A stretch of 17,714 nt of DNA, taken from positions 1 through 17,714 of the forward strand of contig JBJEUF010000052.1 of NCBI GenBank assembly GCA_051883695.1. The letters are read 5' to 3'. This document shows, piece by piece, positions 5,414-13,360 of the stretch (position 1 is the first letter of the stretch; each line of letters begins with the position of its first letter). The notes beneath the pieces were generated by a model. It saw only the letters and a list, made by a program, of their open reading frames with translations. It ran no database searches and had not been told where the DNA came from. This DNA comes from UBA11524 sp051883695. GTDB lineage: Bacteria > Bacillota > Clostridia > Christensenellales > Aristaeellaceae. A program made the translations under genes and the position numbers.

Positions 5414-7936
5414 ATGCAAAAGAGCACCGTGAATCTGGGTACCTGCCCCTGGAAGCTGCGCGAGCTTGGAACCGACACCTGGCATACCGTTACCATCCCC
5501 GGCAGCGTTTATGCTGCCCTGATGGCGGACGGTACCATGCCCGATCCTTTCTATCGTGACAATGAGCTGGCTGCCTTCGAGCTGATGAAGCGGGATTGGG
5601 AGTTTGTCTGTTCCTTCTCCCTGACAGCGGCGCAGCTGCGGTATGCCCACACCGACCTGGTCTGCGAAGGTCTGGATACCCTGGCCGAGCTGTCCCTCAA
5701 CGGCACCGAAATCGGCCGTGCGGACAATATGCACATCACCTGGGAATGGGATGTGCGTGAGCTGCTGCGCGAGGGAGACAACGAGCTGCGCGTGATCTTC
5801 CGCAGCCCGGTTCAGTACTGCGCCCAGGCCAACGAACGCGCTCCGGGCTGGGAATCCAGCGACGCCATCCCGGGCTTCCGGCATCTGCGCAAGGCGCACT
5901 GCATGTTCGGCTGGGACTGGGGCCCCCGTCTGCCCGATGCGGGTATCTGGCGGCCCATCTACCTGCGCTGCTGGGAGGAGGCGTTCCTCCGCACAGCGGA
6001 CATCCGCCAGACGCACCATGCGGACGGCAGCGTTGAGGTGGGGCTGCGTCCGTGGATTTGCCAGCGGAATGAAGAGGTCTGCCCCGAATGGCAGGCGGTC
6101 ATCATCGCGCCCGACGGCAGCACACTCACCACGCCCCGGTTCCCCGATGACGGCATGCTGCACACCGTGGCCATCCCCGATCCCCAGCTTTGGTGGCCCC
6201 ATGGCTATGGCGAGCAGCCCCTGTACACGGTGGAGCTTCGCTGCCTGGTGGGCGACGAAGCGGTGGACATCATCACCCGCCGCATCGGCCTGCGCACGCT
6301 GAGCATCAGCCGGGACAAGGACGAATGGGGCGAGGAGTTCTGCCACATCGTCAATGGCGTAAAAGTCTTTGCCATGGGCGCGGACTACATCCCCGAGGAC
6401 AATCTTCTCTCCCGCATGAACCCGGAGCGCACCCGTCGCCTGCTGGAGGATGCGCTGCTGGCCAACTTCAATACCATCCGCATCTGGGGCGGCGGCTTCT
6501 ATCCGGCAGACTGGTTCTACGACCTCTGCGACGAGCTGGGGCTGCTGGTCTGGCAGGATCTGATGTACGCCTGCGCCTTCTATGATCTCACGCCGGACTT
6601 TGAGGAATCCATCCGTCTGGAAACCGTTCAGAATGTACAGCGGCTGCACCACCACGCATCGCTGGCGCTGATCTGCGGCAACAACGAGATGGAATTGTTC
6701 ATGGGCAACGCCAACAGCTGCCTGGTCAACGGCAGCGACGGCTACGGCCCCAAGAACCGCCGCCATGTGACGGACTATGTGAAGATGTTCGAGTACATCC
6801 TGCCCGGTATCGTGCGCCTGTACGCGCCGGACACCTTCTGGTGGCCCGCCAGCCCCTCCTCCGGCGGCGACTTCGATCACCCCAACGATTTCAACCGGGG
6901 CGATGTGCACTACTGGGACGTATGGCACGGCGAAAAGCCCTTCACCGAGTATCGCAAGTACTATTTCCGCTACGCCAGCGAATTCGGCTTCCAGTCCTTC
7001 CCGTGCCTGAAAACCGTGGAGTCCTTCACCGAACCCGGGGATCGGAATATCTTCTCCCGCATCATGGAGCGTCACCAGCGCAACGGCGCGGCAAACGGCA
7101 AGATCCTGGCATACCTCTCCCAGACCTTCAGGTATCCCAGCAGCTTTGACGACCTGCTCTATGCCTCCCAGCTGCTGCAGGCAGAAGCCATCCGCTACGG
7201 CGTGGAGCACTGGCGGCGCAACCGCGGACGCTGCATGGGCGCGATCATCTGGCAGCTTAATGACTGCTGGCCGGTGGCAAGCTGGTCCTCCATCGACTAC
7301 TTCGGGCGGTGGAAGGCGCTGCACTACGCGGCGAAGCGCTTCTTCGCGCCGGTGATGATCTCCGCCGAGGAGGAGGGCGAAATCAGCCAGAACCCGAAGA
7401 TTAACGAATACCGCACCGCGCCCATCGAGCGCAGTGTGCGCCTGAACGTGGCAAACGAAACCCGGCAAAGCGTTTCCGGCGTCGTACACTGGGCGCTGCG
7501 GACGGCGGATGCCGCCATCGTCCGGGAAGGCCGGACACAGGTCATGGTGCCTGCGCTGTCCACGGTCTGGCTCGACAAGCTGTTTTTTAACGATGCGACC
7601 CTCACCGGGCACTATGTGAGCTTCGATTTCACGCCGGATGGCGACCGTCAGGCCGTCAGCGAGGGAACAGCGATCTTCTGCGCGCCCAAGCATTTTGACT
7701 TCCTTCCTCCACAGCTGACCGCAGAAGCTGAGGGCGATGTGGTGACCTTGAAGGCCGCCGCCTATGCCCGTCAGGTTTGGGTCGAATCCGATGACCCCGA
7801 CCTGCTGCTCTCCGATAATGCCTTTGATATGAACGCCGGAGAGAAGCGGCTGCGCATTCTGCGCGGACATGCAAACCAGCTGCGGGTGCGCAGCGTGTAC
7901 AGCCTGGGGAGCATTCCCGATGGATGCAGAGCGTGA
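5414..7936 (+). CDS. Beta-mannosidase, glycoside hydrolase family 2
   Basis: Predicted to release beta-linked mannose from the non-reducing ends of manno-oligosaccharides. There is no signal peptide, so it should act in the cytoplasm on imported oligosaccharides. The 840-residue protein has the GH2 order: an N-terminal sugar-binding jelly roll (LGTCPWKLRELGTDTWHTVT), the beta-mannosidase hallmark HCMFGWDWGPRLPDAG (about 162-177), an immunoglobulin-like domain with WWPHGYGEQPLY (260-271), and a TIM barrel. CGNNEME carries the likely acid/base Glu425 and ASEFGFQSFP the likely nucleophile Glu523. The start is fixed by AAGGAG 7 nt upstream; a longer frame to 5345 would swallow the promoter. No adjacent transporter or mannanase is visible. 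A closely related specificity within GH2 cannot be excluded. Confidence 0.93.
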   Translation: MQKSTVNLGTCPWKLRELGTDTWHTVTIPGSVYAALMADGTMPDPFYRDNELAAFELMKRDWEFVCSFSLTAAQLRYAHTDLVCEGLDTLAELSLNGTEIGRADNMHITWEWDVRELLREGDNELRVIFRSPVQYCAQANERAPGWESSDAIPGFRHLRKAHCMFGWDWGPRLPDAGIWRPIYLRCWEEAFLRTADIRQTHHADGSVEVGLRPWICQRNEEVCPEWQAVIIAPDGSTLTTPRFPDDGMLHTVAIPDPQLWWPHGYGEQPLYTVELRCLVGDEAVDIITRRIGLRTLSISRDKDEWGEEFCHIVNGVKVFAMGADYIPEDNLLSRMNPERTRRLLEDALLANFNTIRIWGGGFYPADWFYDLCDELGLLVWQDLMYACAFYDLTPDFEESIRLETVQNVQRLHHHASLALICGNNEMELFMGNANSCLVNGSDGYGPKNRRHVTDYVKMFEYILPGIVRLYAPDTFWWPASPSSGGDFDHPNDFNRGDVHYWDVWHGEKPFTEYRKYYFRYASEFGFQSFPCLKTVESFTEPGDRNIFSRIMERHQRNGAANGKILAYLSQTFRYPSSFDDLLYASQLLQAEAIRYGVEHWRRNRGRCMGAIIWQLNDCWPVASWSSIDYFGRWKALHYAAKRFFAPVMISAEEEGEISQNPKINEYRTAPIERSVRLNVANETRQSVSGVVHWALRTADAAIVREGRTQVMVPALSTVWLDKLFFNDATLTGHYVSFDFTPDGDRQAVSEGTAIFCAPKHFDFLPPQLTAEAEGDVVTLKAAAYARQVWVESDDPDLLLSDNAFDMNAGEKRLRILRGHANQLRVRSVYSLGSIPDGCRA

Positions 7937-7994
7937 TCTGTATCCCCGTCAGGAGCCTTCTTTCGCCCTTTCTCGATTTTTTTCCGGAATATGC

Positions 7995-8023
7995 TTGACA
8001 AACCCCGCAAGTTCAGATATAAT
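7995..8023 (+). promoter_or_regulatory. tRNA-Leu promoter
   Basis: TTGACA (7995-8000), exactly 17 nt, then TATAAT (8018-8023): perfect consensus, 14 nt before the tRNA 5' end. Confidence 0.92.
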
Positions 8024-8037
8024 CTATTCTGTTCCTT

Positions 8038-8124
8038 GCGGGAATGGCGGAATTGGCAGACGCGCATGATTCAGGTTCATGTGCTCTTACGAGCTTGCAG
8101 GTTCAAGTCCTGTTTCCCGCACCA
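8038..8124 (+). tRNA. tRNA-Leu (anticodon CAG), CCA encoded
   Basis: An 87-nt class II tRNA. The acceptor arms GCGGGAA and TTCCCGC pair fully, followed by A-CCA. The anticodon stem CATGA/TCATG encloses the loop TTCAGGT, giving anticodon CAG (leucine, codon CTG). There is a long variable arm (TGCTC...GAGCT type) and a T arm GCAGG-TTCAAGT-CCTGT. The gene is complete and has its own promoter and terminator. The mobile element begins just beyond its 3' end, so it is the probable integration target. Confidence 0.97.
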
Positions 8125-8160
8125 CAGAACCCTTGATTTTTCAAGGGTTCTGCTTCTTTT
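8125..8160 (+). terminator. tRNA-Leu terminator
   Basis: CAGAACCCTTGA (8125-8136) pairs perfectly with TCAAGGGTTCTG (8141-8152) around TTTT and is followed by CTTCTTTT: a strong intrinsic terminator immediately after the CCA end. Confidence 0.93.
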
Positions 8161-8179
8161 TGGCGGCCTTCCACCCCAA

Positions 8180-8212
8180 CCCCACCCCAACGGACCTGAT
8201 ATTGGGGTGGGG
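8180..8212. repeat. Perfect 11-bp inverted repeat between tRNA and integrase
   Basis: CCCCACCCCAA (8180-8190) and TTGGGGTGGGG (8202-8212) flank 11 nt. It sits between the tRNA terminator and the end of the integrase gene. It could terminate the integrase transcript (no good T-run is seen) or be an integrase/attachment-site element. Confidence 0.6.
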
Positions 8213-8264
8213 CTATACACCATGGGACATGGTTGGGTGAAATTTTCTATTATTGTTCATCGTT

Positions 8265-9398
8265 TTACAACCCGGCGATGAACTTTTCCATGCGGTTCGC
8301 GCTTTCCTTCTGCATGGTGGCGGTGACGTGTGCGTAGCGATCCAGTGTGAATGCCGAAGAGTAATGCCCGGCGTTCTGCTGGATCGTTTTTACGTCATCC
8401 CCCGCCATAATGGAACTGACTACATAAGTGTGTCTCAGATCGTGGAAGCGGTGCGCGTCGATACCCGCTGCCACCAGGATCTTGTGAAGAATCTTCCATG
8501 CGGTCGGCTGGGACAGGTGGCTGCCATCCGGATGCGTGAACACCAGGTTGGGGAAGCCGCCATCGTTCCATGCCGGCCCCAGCGCTTTCCGCTGTGCTTC
8601 CTGCTCTTCCTTGTGCTTCTTCAGCACCTGGAAGACCGTAGGAGCGGGAGCGATGGTGCGGGGCTTGCTGTTCTTCGGCGTCGCAAACCGGAAGACTTCG
8701 CCTTTCTTCCTCGGCTGGGTCAGCTGTTTGGTGACCCGGATCAGACCGTTCTCAAAGTCCACGGAATCCCAGGTCAGCCCCAGCAGTTCGCCGGACCGCA
8801 ATCCGGTGAAGATTGCGGTCACGATGAGCGCCTCATGCTCGTGGCCTTTCAGAAAGGCCAGCAGCTTGGAAAGTTCCGGCGTATCCAGCGGATGAATCTC
8901 CGCTTGCTCGATCCGGGGCAGGATGCAGTTGCTGGATGGATTCTTGCTCAGGTAGCCGATCCTGACAGCCACATCCAGTGCCTTATGCAGGCAGCCGTGA
9001 ATGTTCTTGATGGATTTGGGGCTGAGTCCTTCCTCCTGCTTCTTATTGTAGAGGCGCTGAATCATGGGCGTTCGGAGTGCCGACAGTTTGACGTCTCCGA
9101 GCGCGGGGATGATGTGCACCCGGATCTGCATTTCGTAGGTATCGGCAGTGCCGAGCTTCACATTCCCCAGGTAGTCGCGGTGCCACATGGTCAGCCATTG
9201 ACCGAGGGTCAGGCCGCTGTCCTCTCTGAAATCACCATGGTCGATGGTGACGGAGACTTCGGTCAGCTTCTTCCGGACTTCCGCCTGGGTTCTGCCATAG
9301 ACCGAATGCCGCTTCCCATCGGCACAGTACCGGGCTTCCCAGCTTCCGTCAGCCCGTTTTCTGATGGTTCCTTCGCCGTTAGCACGCTTTCTTGCCAT
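8265..9398 (-). CDS. int: Tyrosine recombinase / integrase
   Basis: Catalyses site-specific integration and excision of the element. The 377-residue protein has an N-terminal arm-type-DNA-binding AP2-like segment (NGEGTIRKRADGSWEARY, residues 7-24), a SAM-like core-binding domain (about 65-160), and the catalytic domain. The active-site set is complete: Arg201 in TGLRSGE, a lysine in PKNSKP (242-246), HDLRH (His319, Arg322), His345 in NAGH and nucleophile Tyr355 in DRYAH. The ATG overlaps the upstream excisionase-like gene by 20 nt, the usual xis-int arrangement. It reads toward tRNA-Leu(CAG), about 140 bp away. The protein appears intact and could still be active although other element genes are broken. 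Confidence 0.95.
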   Translation of the reverse strand: MARKRANGEGTIRKRADGSWEARYCADGKRHSVYGRTQAEVRKKLTEVSVTIDHGDFREDSGLTLGQWLTMWHRDYLGNVKLGTADTYEMQIRVHIIPALGDVKLSALRTPMIQRLYNKKQEEGLSPKSIKNIHGCLHKALDVAVRIGYLSKNPSSNCILPRIEQAEIHPLDTPELSKLLAFLKGHEHEALIVTAIFTGLRSGELLGLTWDSVDFENGLIRVTKQLTQPRKKGEVFRFATPKNSKPRTIAPAPTVFQVLKKHKEEQEAQRKALGPAWNDGGFPNLVFTHPDGSHLSQPTAWKILHKILVAAGIDAHRFHDLRHTYVVSSIMAGDDVKTIQQNAGHYSSAFTLDRYAHVTATMQKESANRMEKFIAGL

Positions 9399-9702
9399 TC
9401 GTATCTCCTTCCGACAGCCAGTCCATGAGCGCCTGTCGGGCGATCACAATCTTCTTTCCGACGTGGCTGGACGGGATCTCATTGCTGTGAATGAGCTCGT
9501 ACATCTTCGGCTTGCTGATCCCGATCAGCTCGGCGGCTTCCCGGACGGACAATGTCATTTTCGTGCCCGGCGATGATTGCTGAGATGTGCTGTTGTCAAG
9601 GTACTCTGGCTCTTGCAGAGCCGCGGTGCTGCCCAGCCTGCGGAGAACCTCGTCCACAACCTGGTGTACCTGCTCTTCAGTATAAAGCCTGTTTCTCATC
9701 AT
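9379..9702 (-). CDS. Excisionase-like helix-turn-helix protein
   Basis: A 107-residue protein. Residues about 50-95 form a MerR/Xis-type winged helix-turn-helix: SVREAAELIGISKPKMYELI followed by SSHVGKKIVIARQALMDWL, typical of excisionase-family proteins that direct integrase toward excision. The N-terminal half (YTEEQVHQVVDEVLRRL, then a Ser/Gln-rich linker) may be a dimerisation helix. AAAGGA lies about 9 nt before the ATG; a second ATG follows directly. It overlaps int by 20 nt and is probably co-translated. A paired palindrome set lies just upstream and could be its own operator. Confidence 0.87.
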   Translation of the reverse strand: MMRNRLYTEEQVHQVVDEVLRRLGSTAALQEPEYLDNSTSQQSSPGTKMTLSVREAAELIGISKPKMYELIHSNEIPSSHVGKKIVIARQALMDWLSEGDTNGKKAC

Positions 9703-9731
9703 GGCAATATCCTTTCATGCTTTAAAGTAAT

Positions 9732-9756
9732 GCAAAGTTATAAACTTTCTCTTTGC
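9732..9756 (-). promoter_or_regulatory. Overlapping palindromes upstream of the excisionase gene
   Basis: AAAGTT-ATA-AACTTT (9734-9748) is a perfect inverted repeat, and GCAAAG (9732-9737) also pairs with CTTTGC (9751-9756). On the minus strand the first contains TATAAC, a possible -10 box 30 nt before the start codon. This suggests an operator overlapping the xis-int promoter. I see no convincing -35 box. Confidence 0.45.
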
Positions 9757-9770
9757 GGATGCCTCTGACC

Positions 9771-9910
9771 GTTTGTTACCGGTTTAAGCCCCGTTTTTGA
9801 CAGGAACGATATATTTATCGTCCACATTCAAAACTGCTCATTTTCGTGTCTGAAACCCCTTGAAAAATAAGGGGCTTTACTTTCTTAAAACGTTACAATC
9901 GGTAACAAAC
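9771..9910. repeat. 11-bp inverted repeat pair in the element's control region
   Basis: GTTTGTTACCG (9771-9781) recurs in inverse orientation as CGGTAACAAAC (9900-9910), 118 nt apart; the right copy also forms a small hairpin GTTAC/GTAAC. Paired sites flanking the xis-int control region would suit arm-type integrase or regulator binding. The 345-base gap 9703-10047 otherwise holds no supported gene. Confidence 0.45.
9856..9874. terminator. Short hairpin with flanking T-rich sequence
   Basis: CCCCTT (9856-9861) pairs with AAGGGG (9869-9874) around GAAAAAT. On the minus strand it is followed by TTTC and would separate the primase transcript from xis-int; on the plus strand CTTTACTTTCTT follows. 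It is a moderate terminator candidate of uncertain direction. Confidence 0.45.
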
Positions 9911-9969
9911 TCTGTTTGATTTCTGTGAAATTCTGTGAAGCATAAAGCGCTTTTTCCTTGTTCTGATGC

Positions 9970-10022
9970 GTCCATGCGTCCCGTCCAGCGCCCTGTCCTG
10001 CTGTCCCGTGGGACGCTTGGAC
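9970..10022. repeat. Cluster of GTCC/GGAC short repeats
   Basis: Seven copies of GTCC or its complement GGAC lie within 53 nt (at 9970, 9978, 9983, 9995, 10003, 10011 and 10019), including GTCCCGTGGGAC. The cluster is immediately downstream of the primase gene. Short iterated sites beside a replication gene can be initiator-binding sites, but this is inference. Confidence 0.3.
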
Positions 10023-10047
10023 GTATTGTTTTGCTCAAAACTCCTTA

Positions 10048-11475
10048 TTAAGTTTTGAACGGGTTGTCGTCCGGGTCCACCTGCTGCCATCCGCCCGATG
10101 AAAAGCCGGATGTCTTGATCAGCAATCCGAGCCCTTTGAAGCCTCTGACCTGGCGGCCGGCGCTGTTGATGAGATGCGTGGTGTACTGGATGCCGTACTT
10201 TTCCTGATTGGCTACCAGTTGCTCGATCAGCGTTTTGCTTTTCAGGGCTGGGTACGCATTCTCTTCACACCAGGTGTGGTACACGTCGCCCAGCTCTTTG
10301 GAGCTGACGGAGTATTCCGGCTCGCGGGTGATTTAGCCTTTCGATTCCAGGAACAGCTCCACGTTGTTGGCGTCCTTCTTCATGGCTTCCCGGTTCACAC
10401 GCGCCTGGTCACTTTCCGTAAAGCGGAAGTTGTTCTTCACCAGCCGCTGCAAACCCTCGAAGGCCCAGAGGAAGATGCCATCCAATTCTTCGCAGAGCTT
10501 GTCGGCAAGCTCGGGATCATCCGCCCGATCAGGCGGCTTTCGCTTGGTGGTCAGGATCAGCTGACGGCGGAAGAAGCCATCGCTCCGGTCGAACAGCGAC
10601 ATCAGATCGCCGTTTGAAAATGCCATGATGCGCGCCGTCATCCAGCCCTGATAGCTCTGCTTGCCCTTGCGTTCCAGATCCATTTTGCTTTTCGCGGTGA
10701 CGATGGACTTCACATAGTTGGTCTGGCGCAGCGCTTCCAATCGCATGTCGTCGTCGATCATCAGCAGCACGTGCTCCAGGTCGGCGCGGGCAAATCGGTT
10801 CTCGGATATCTTCCCAACGCTGCCGTCTTTGGTGTATGCGCCGAACAGTTTGGACAACACATTGCCGATCTGGCTTTTCCCTTCGCCGCCGCTGCCTTTG
10901 ATCACCAGCATCTTCTGCCCGGCGTCGCTGGGAATCAGGCAGTAGCCGATGAATTCCTGCAGCGTGGGAATGTCTTCCGGCCGCAGCAGGTCGGAGAGAA
11001 ATCGGAGCCAACGCTCGGGCGACTTCGCGTTCGGATTGAAGGATATGGGTAGCCTGTATCGGACGATCTCATTCTTTTCTTGGGTGAATGTTCCGTCCAA
11101 AAACAACGTGCCGTTCCTGACATGAATGCGATCCGTTTGCGGCAGCAGCTCTTTCACTTGCGCTGTGATCCGCAGGGCCTTCACAATGTCATCCACCTTT
11201 TTACTCACGCCGGTGACAACGAAACGCTCCACCATCCGATAGATGACAGCGCGTAGCGCATTCTCATCCGTCACCTTTCCTTCCACAGAGAAGAAAGAGT
11301 TTTCCGTGTAGGCCAGCCGATACTTTTTCAGAAATTCACGGCAGAAGATCGGTTCATTGATCGTTCTGCCGGTGAACCAATCCGGCCACCAAGGTTGTCT
11401 GACAATCTTTTTCTTCTCAGACTTTTCGTTATCTTCACTTGCTATTTCAGTTGTCTGCTTCTCGTTTTCTTTCAT
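10048..11475 (-). pseudogene. P4-family phage/plasmid primase-helicase, interrupted by in-frame TAA
   Basis: An SF3 helicase of the P4/D5 primase C-terminal family, which loads and unwinds at the replication origin of satellites and mobile elements. The first part (380 codons, to 10333) contains Walker A GSGGEGKS (residues 194-201), Walker B LLMIDDDM (237-244), and a D5_N-like region before them. A TAA at 10333-10335 interrupts it. The same frame then continues without a break for 94 codons (10050-10332) with the expected C-terminal domain (YSVSSKELGDVYHTWCEENA), to a TAA at 10048. A single base change from TAC or TAT would explain it. The ATG at 11475 has AGGAG 6 nt upstream. The N-terminal 30 residues are charged and probably disordered. 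A truncated ATPase could still be made. Confidence 0.82.
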
Positions 11476-11510
11476 GGATTTCTCCTGTTCATTCTCAGTT
11501 GTCGTGACAT

Positions 11511-11600
11511 CTGACTGTGTGTCCGATCACACAGTCAGGAAAGGTCGCGATGCCGTCCTGCGTTCGGATCATGCTTCGCGACGGCATGACGCAGGACGGC
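11511..11600. repeat. Nested, mutually exclusive inverted repeats upstream of the primase
   Basis: CTGACTGTGTG (11511-11521) pairs perfectly with CACACAGTCAG (11528-11538). Next to it GCCGTCCTGCGT (11552-11563) pairs with ACGCAGGACGGC (11589-11600), while ATGCCGTC (11550-11557) can instead pair with GACGGCAT (11580-11587). The last two stems compete for the same bases. The set lies just upstream of the primase and may be a replication origin or a switch controlling primase expression. From 11600 to 11890 I see no supported gene; a 62-codon minus frame there is doubtful. Confidence 0.6.
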
Positions 11601-11890
11601 TTTATGTGAACGCGCAGGATAGCTTTTCCTGAGCGGAAAGTCGTTGGGATGAAGCCTGACGCTCTGGCTTTCACCGTCACCATATCACACGGCCTTCAAA
11701 ATCGTTTTCACGTTTTGAAAACTTCGGAAAGCGTTGCGGCGTAAGGCTTTACTGGCGTTTTTACGACCGCTTGATTTTCTGAAATGACGGTTTTACTGGG
11801 GTTTCAGGACCAAAAGTTTTCACGAAATGAAATCTCTTTTTTTCGGGAACACGGTTCCATGGTCTCCTGAAACCAGCCCCGGAGCATAGT

Positions 11891-11975
11891 AGCAAGCAGG
11901 GCAAAGGTAGCACCTTTTGCACTTTGCTTGTTGGGGAGCAGCGTCCCCAAGCCCTTTTTACCAGCGCAAGCGCTG
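11891..11975. other. Candidate oriT / palindrome cluster next to the relaxase
   Basis: Three inverted repeats follow the relaxase stop. The first is an imperfect 18-19 base pair of arms (11891-11908 with 11912-11930, sharing CAAGCA and GCAAA-GGT). The second is TTGGGGA (11931-11937) with TCCCCAA (11944-11950). The third is CAGCGC-AA-GCGCTG (11962-11975). On the plus strand the second hairpin is followed by GCCCTTTTTA, so it may also be a terminator. Clustered inverted repeats beside a relaxase gene are typical of transfer origins. The nick site cannot be identified by eye. Confidence 0.45.
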
Positions 11976-11990
11976 TGGTTGTTATGCGAA

Positions 11991-13079
11991 TCAGCGGGAT
12001 TCGTCATCGTGATGGGGAGCGTGTTCATCGAAGTGGTGATCCTTTGGTATGACATGTTGGTTACTATTTGGCGCGCTGTCTCTTTCCAGTACATCGTAGT
12101 TATACCGAATGTGCTTCAGGTCCGTGAGCTTTGGTTTCAGTTCGTTAAGCACTGCCTGATCGTTTTCTTTCTGCTCTTTCAGCCCGTCGTATTCTGCCGT
12201 CAGCTCTTTCAGCGTCGGTAGCTTTCCGCCAAGAGGTCCGTACACGGCCTGCGCATTTTTGTGATCTTCGATCTCCTGCCGATGCTCCTGATAGAATTTC
12301 ACCGACCAGCCGGATTCCCGATACTGGGTATAAACCGCTTTTGTCCGGCTGTAATCCCGGATCGTTTGCCGCTGTCGGTTGATCTCCTTCATTCGGTTTT
12401 GTTTTTCCCGGAGAGCTGCTTTCAACTCTTTTTGCTGATTGGTCAGCTCCTGAATCTGATCGTTCAACTCTTCCAGCGAATCGATCTGATGCTCTTTCAG
12501 GAAAATGACCATCTGCGCTTTTGCGTCGATGTTGTTCCGCTCAGCCCATACCTGATAACCTTTCCCCTTGCCGGCGCGAAGCTTTGTTTCAATGTCGATC
12601 AATCGCTTGACCTGACTTCCGTTGAAATCGCCCCGTGGGATTTTCGGAATGTGCACATGATCATGTGCCAGCGTCCGGCGCAAGGATGTCTCATCGTATT
12701 CCGATCCAAGGGTATCGAGCCGGATATATCGCTTTCCCTCCGGCGGCTTGATGTTGATTTGCGCGCCGCGCTTGATGCGGCAACCGGCATCTTCCAGCAA
12801 CTGCATCAGCGCATCGAAGCCGTCAGGCTGCATCCGCAGCGCGGCGTCGATGATCATTCGCAGCTCGTCCCGATGGGTGAAGCGCCGCTGATTGCCTTGC
12901 CACTCGTCATAGGAAACCGTTTTGTTCTGCGGATCCCGAAAGACTGAAAGCTGATGTTCCTCGCAGATCGCATCGCTGAGCTGAGCAAGATCCTTGCCGC
13001 TGCGTTTCACATCCCGATACTTGTGCTGGCAATCAAGTGCCGTTGAGCAAATGACAATGTGGTTATGAAACGAGGTTTG
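11991..13079 (-). pseudogene. Relaxase/mobilization nuclease, N-terminal truncation
   Basis: The remaining open frame (about 362 codons from the stop at 11991 back to a TGA at 13080-13082) starts inside the catalytic domain. Its first residues are QTSFHNHIVICSTALDC, containing the HNH metal-binding motif III of PF03432 relaxases. The next part (KYRDVKRSGKDLAQLSDAIC) follows the usual relaxase order. The C-terminal half is rich in Lys/Glu/Gln and forms a long coiled coil (about residues 150-290 counted from the GTG at 13010). The upstream catalytic tyrosine region is absent. Just before the TGA another frame gives ILDK, suggesting an additional one-base deletion. A GTG at 13010 could start a 339-residue remnant without motif III. 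It is not expected to nick DNA. Confidence 0.78.
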
Positions 13080-13082
13080 TCA

Positions 13083-13265
13083 AGGATGATTTTCATAGCC
13101 CCGTTCATGCATACAAGCAACAATGATACATATCTATATGATGATGCGGAATTGGACGTCTGCAGCGGATTTCAATACCGCTATCATGAATCTGTCCCGC
13201 ATCGTGAAGGCGTGTGAATCCTGTCGCCGTGAGCATCGACCTTTCTCTCTGGCAACACGCAGCGT
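13083..13265. other. Element-chromosome junction region, no gene seen
   Basis: Between the broken relaxase and the tetR promoter no reading frame on either strand has a ribosome-binding site or recognisable content. A 10-base match to the tRNA-Leu D arm (GCGGAATTGG at 13146-13155) is probably chance. The right end of the mobile element should lie here. Confidence 0.4.
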
Positions 13266-13272
13266 GCAAGCC

Positions 13273-13301
13273 TTGACAATCCACTCCTCGTGGAGTATAC
13301 T
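13273..13301 (+). promoter_or_regulatory. tetR promoter with palindromic operator
   Basis: TTGACA (13273-13278), exactly 17 nt, and TATACT (13296-13301) form a strong promoter 59 nt before tetR. The spacer contains the inverted repeat ACTCC-TCGT-GGAGT (13283-13296), reaching the first base of the -10 box. This is a classic position for steric repression, so TetR autoregulation is likely. With only 37 nt between tetR and the next gene, it may also drive the kinase and radical SAM genes. Confidence 0.8.
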
Positions 13302-13360
13302 GACACAGATAGAGCTGCACTTTATTTGTAAAGTGAGGCTCACGAAATACAGGTGATGAG

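Larger units (their letters stand above)
8130..13085. mobile_element. Decayed integrative mobilizable element at tRNA-Leu
   Basis: About 5 kb with all genes on the minus strand: tyrosine integrase next to a tRNA-Leu 3' end, excisionase-like protein, P4-family primase/helicase and relaxase. This is the set expected of an integrative mobilizable element or satellite that borrows conjugation machinery. Two core genes are damaged: the primase has an in-frame TAA and the relaxase lacks its N-terminus. The left limit is set by the tRNA; the right limit by loss of relaxase sequence before the tetR promoter. I searched by eye for a copy of the tRNA 3' end near 13080-13360 and found none, so the att repeats and exact ends are unresolved. 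Confidence 0.75.

Noticed and set aside
5018..7870. A 950-codon open frame on the minus strand opposite beta-mannosidase
   Set aside because: It is the mirror of a GC-rich, strongly biased coding sequence; its product has no recognisable domain and the plus-strand product is a clear GH2 enzyme with promoter and ribosome-binding site.
11495..11683. 62-codon minus-strand frame between the primase and the palindromes
   Set aside because: Its 3' half is built from the inverted repeats and the ribosome-binding site is weak; coding cannot be supported.
11804..12094. 96-codon minus-strand frame covering the oriT candidate
   Set aside because: Overlaps the relaxase end in another frame and the palindromes; composition looks non-coding, though the DNA itself may be conserved among related elements.
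13146..13155. 10-base match to the tRNA-Leu D arm as a possible att repeat
   Set aside because: It matches only the 5' half of the tRNA with no flanking similarity; integration at the 3' end should duplicate the T arm or acceptor end instead.
13191..13200. TCCCGCA match to the tRNA-Leu acceptor end as a possible attR
   Set aside because: Only seven bases match, too few to distinguish from chance.
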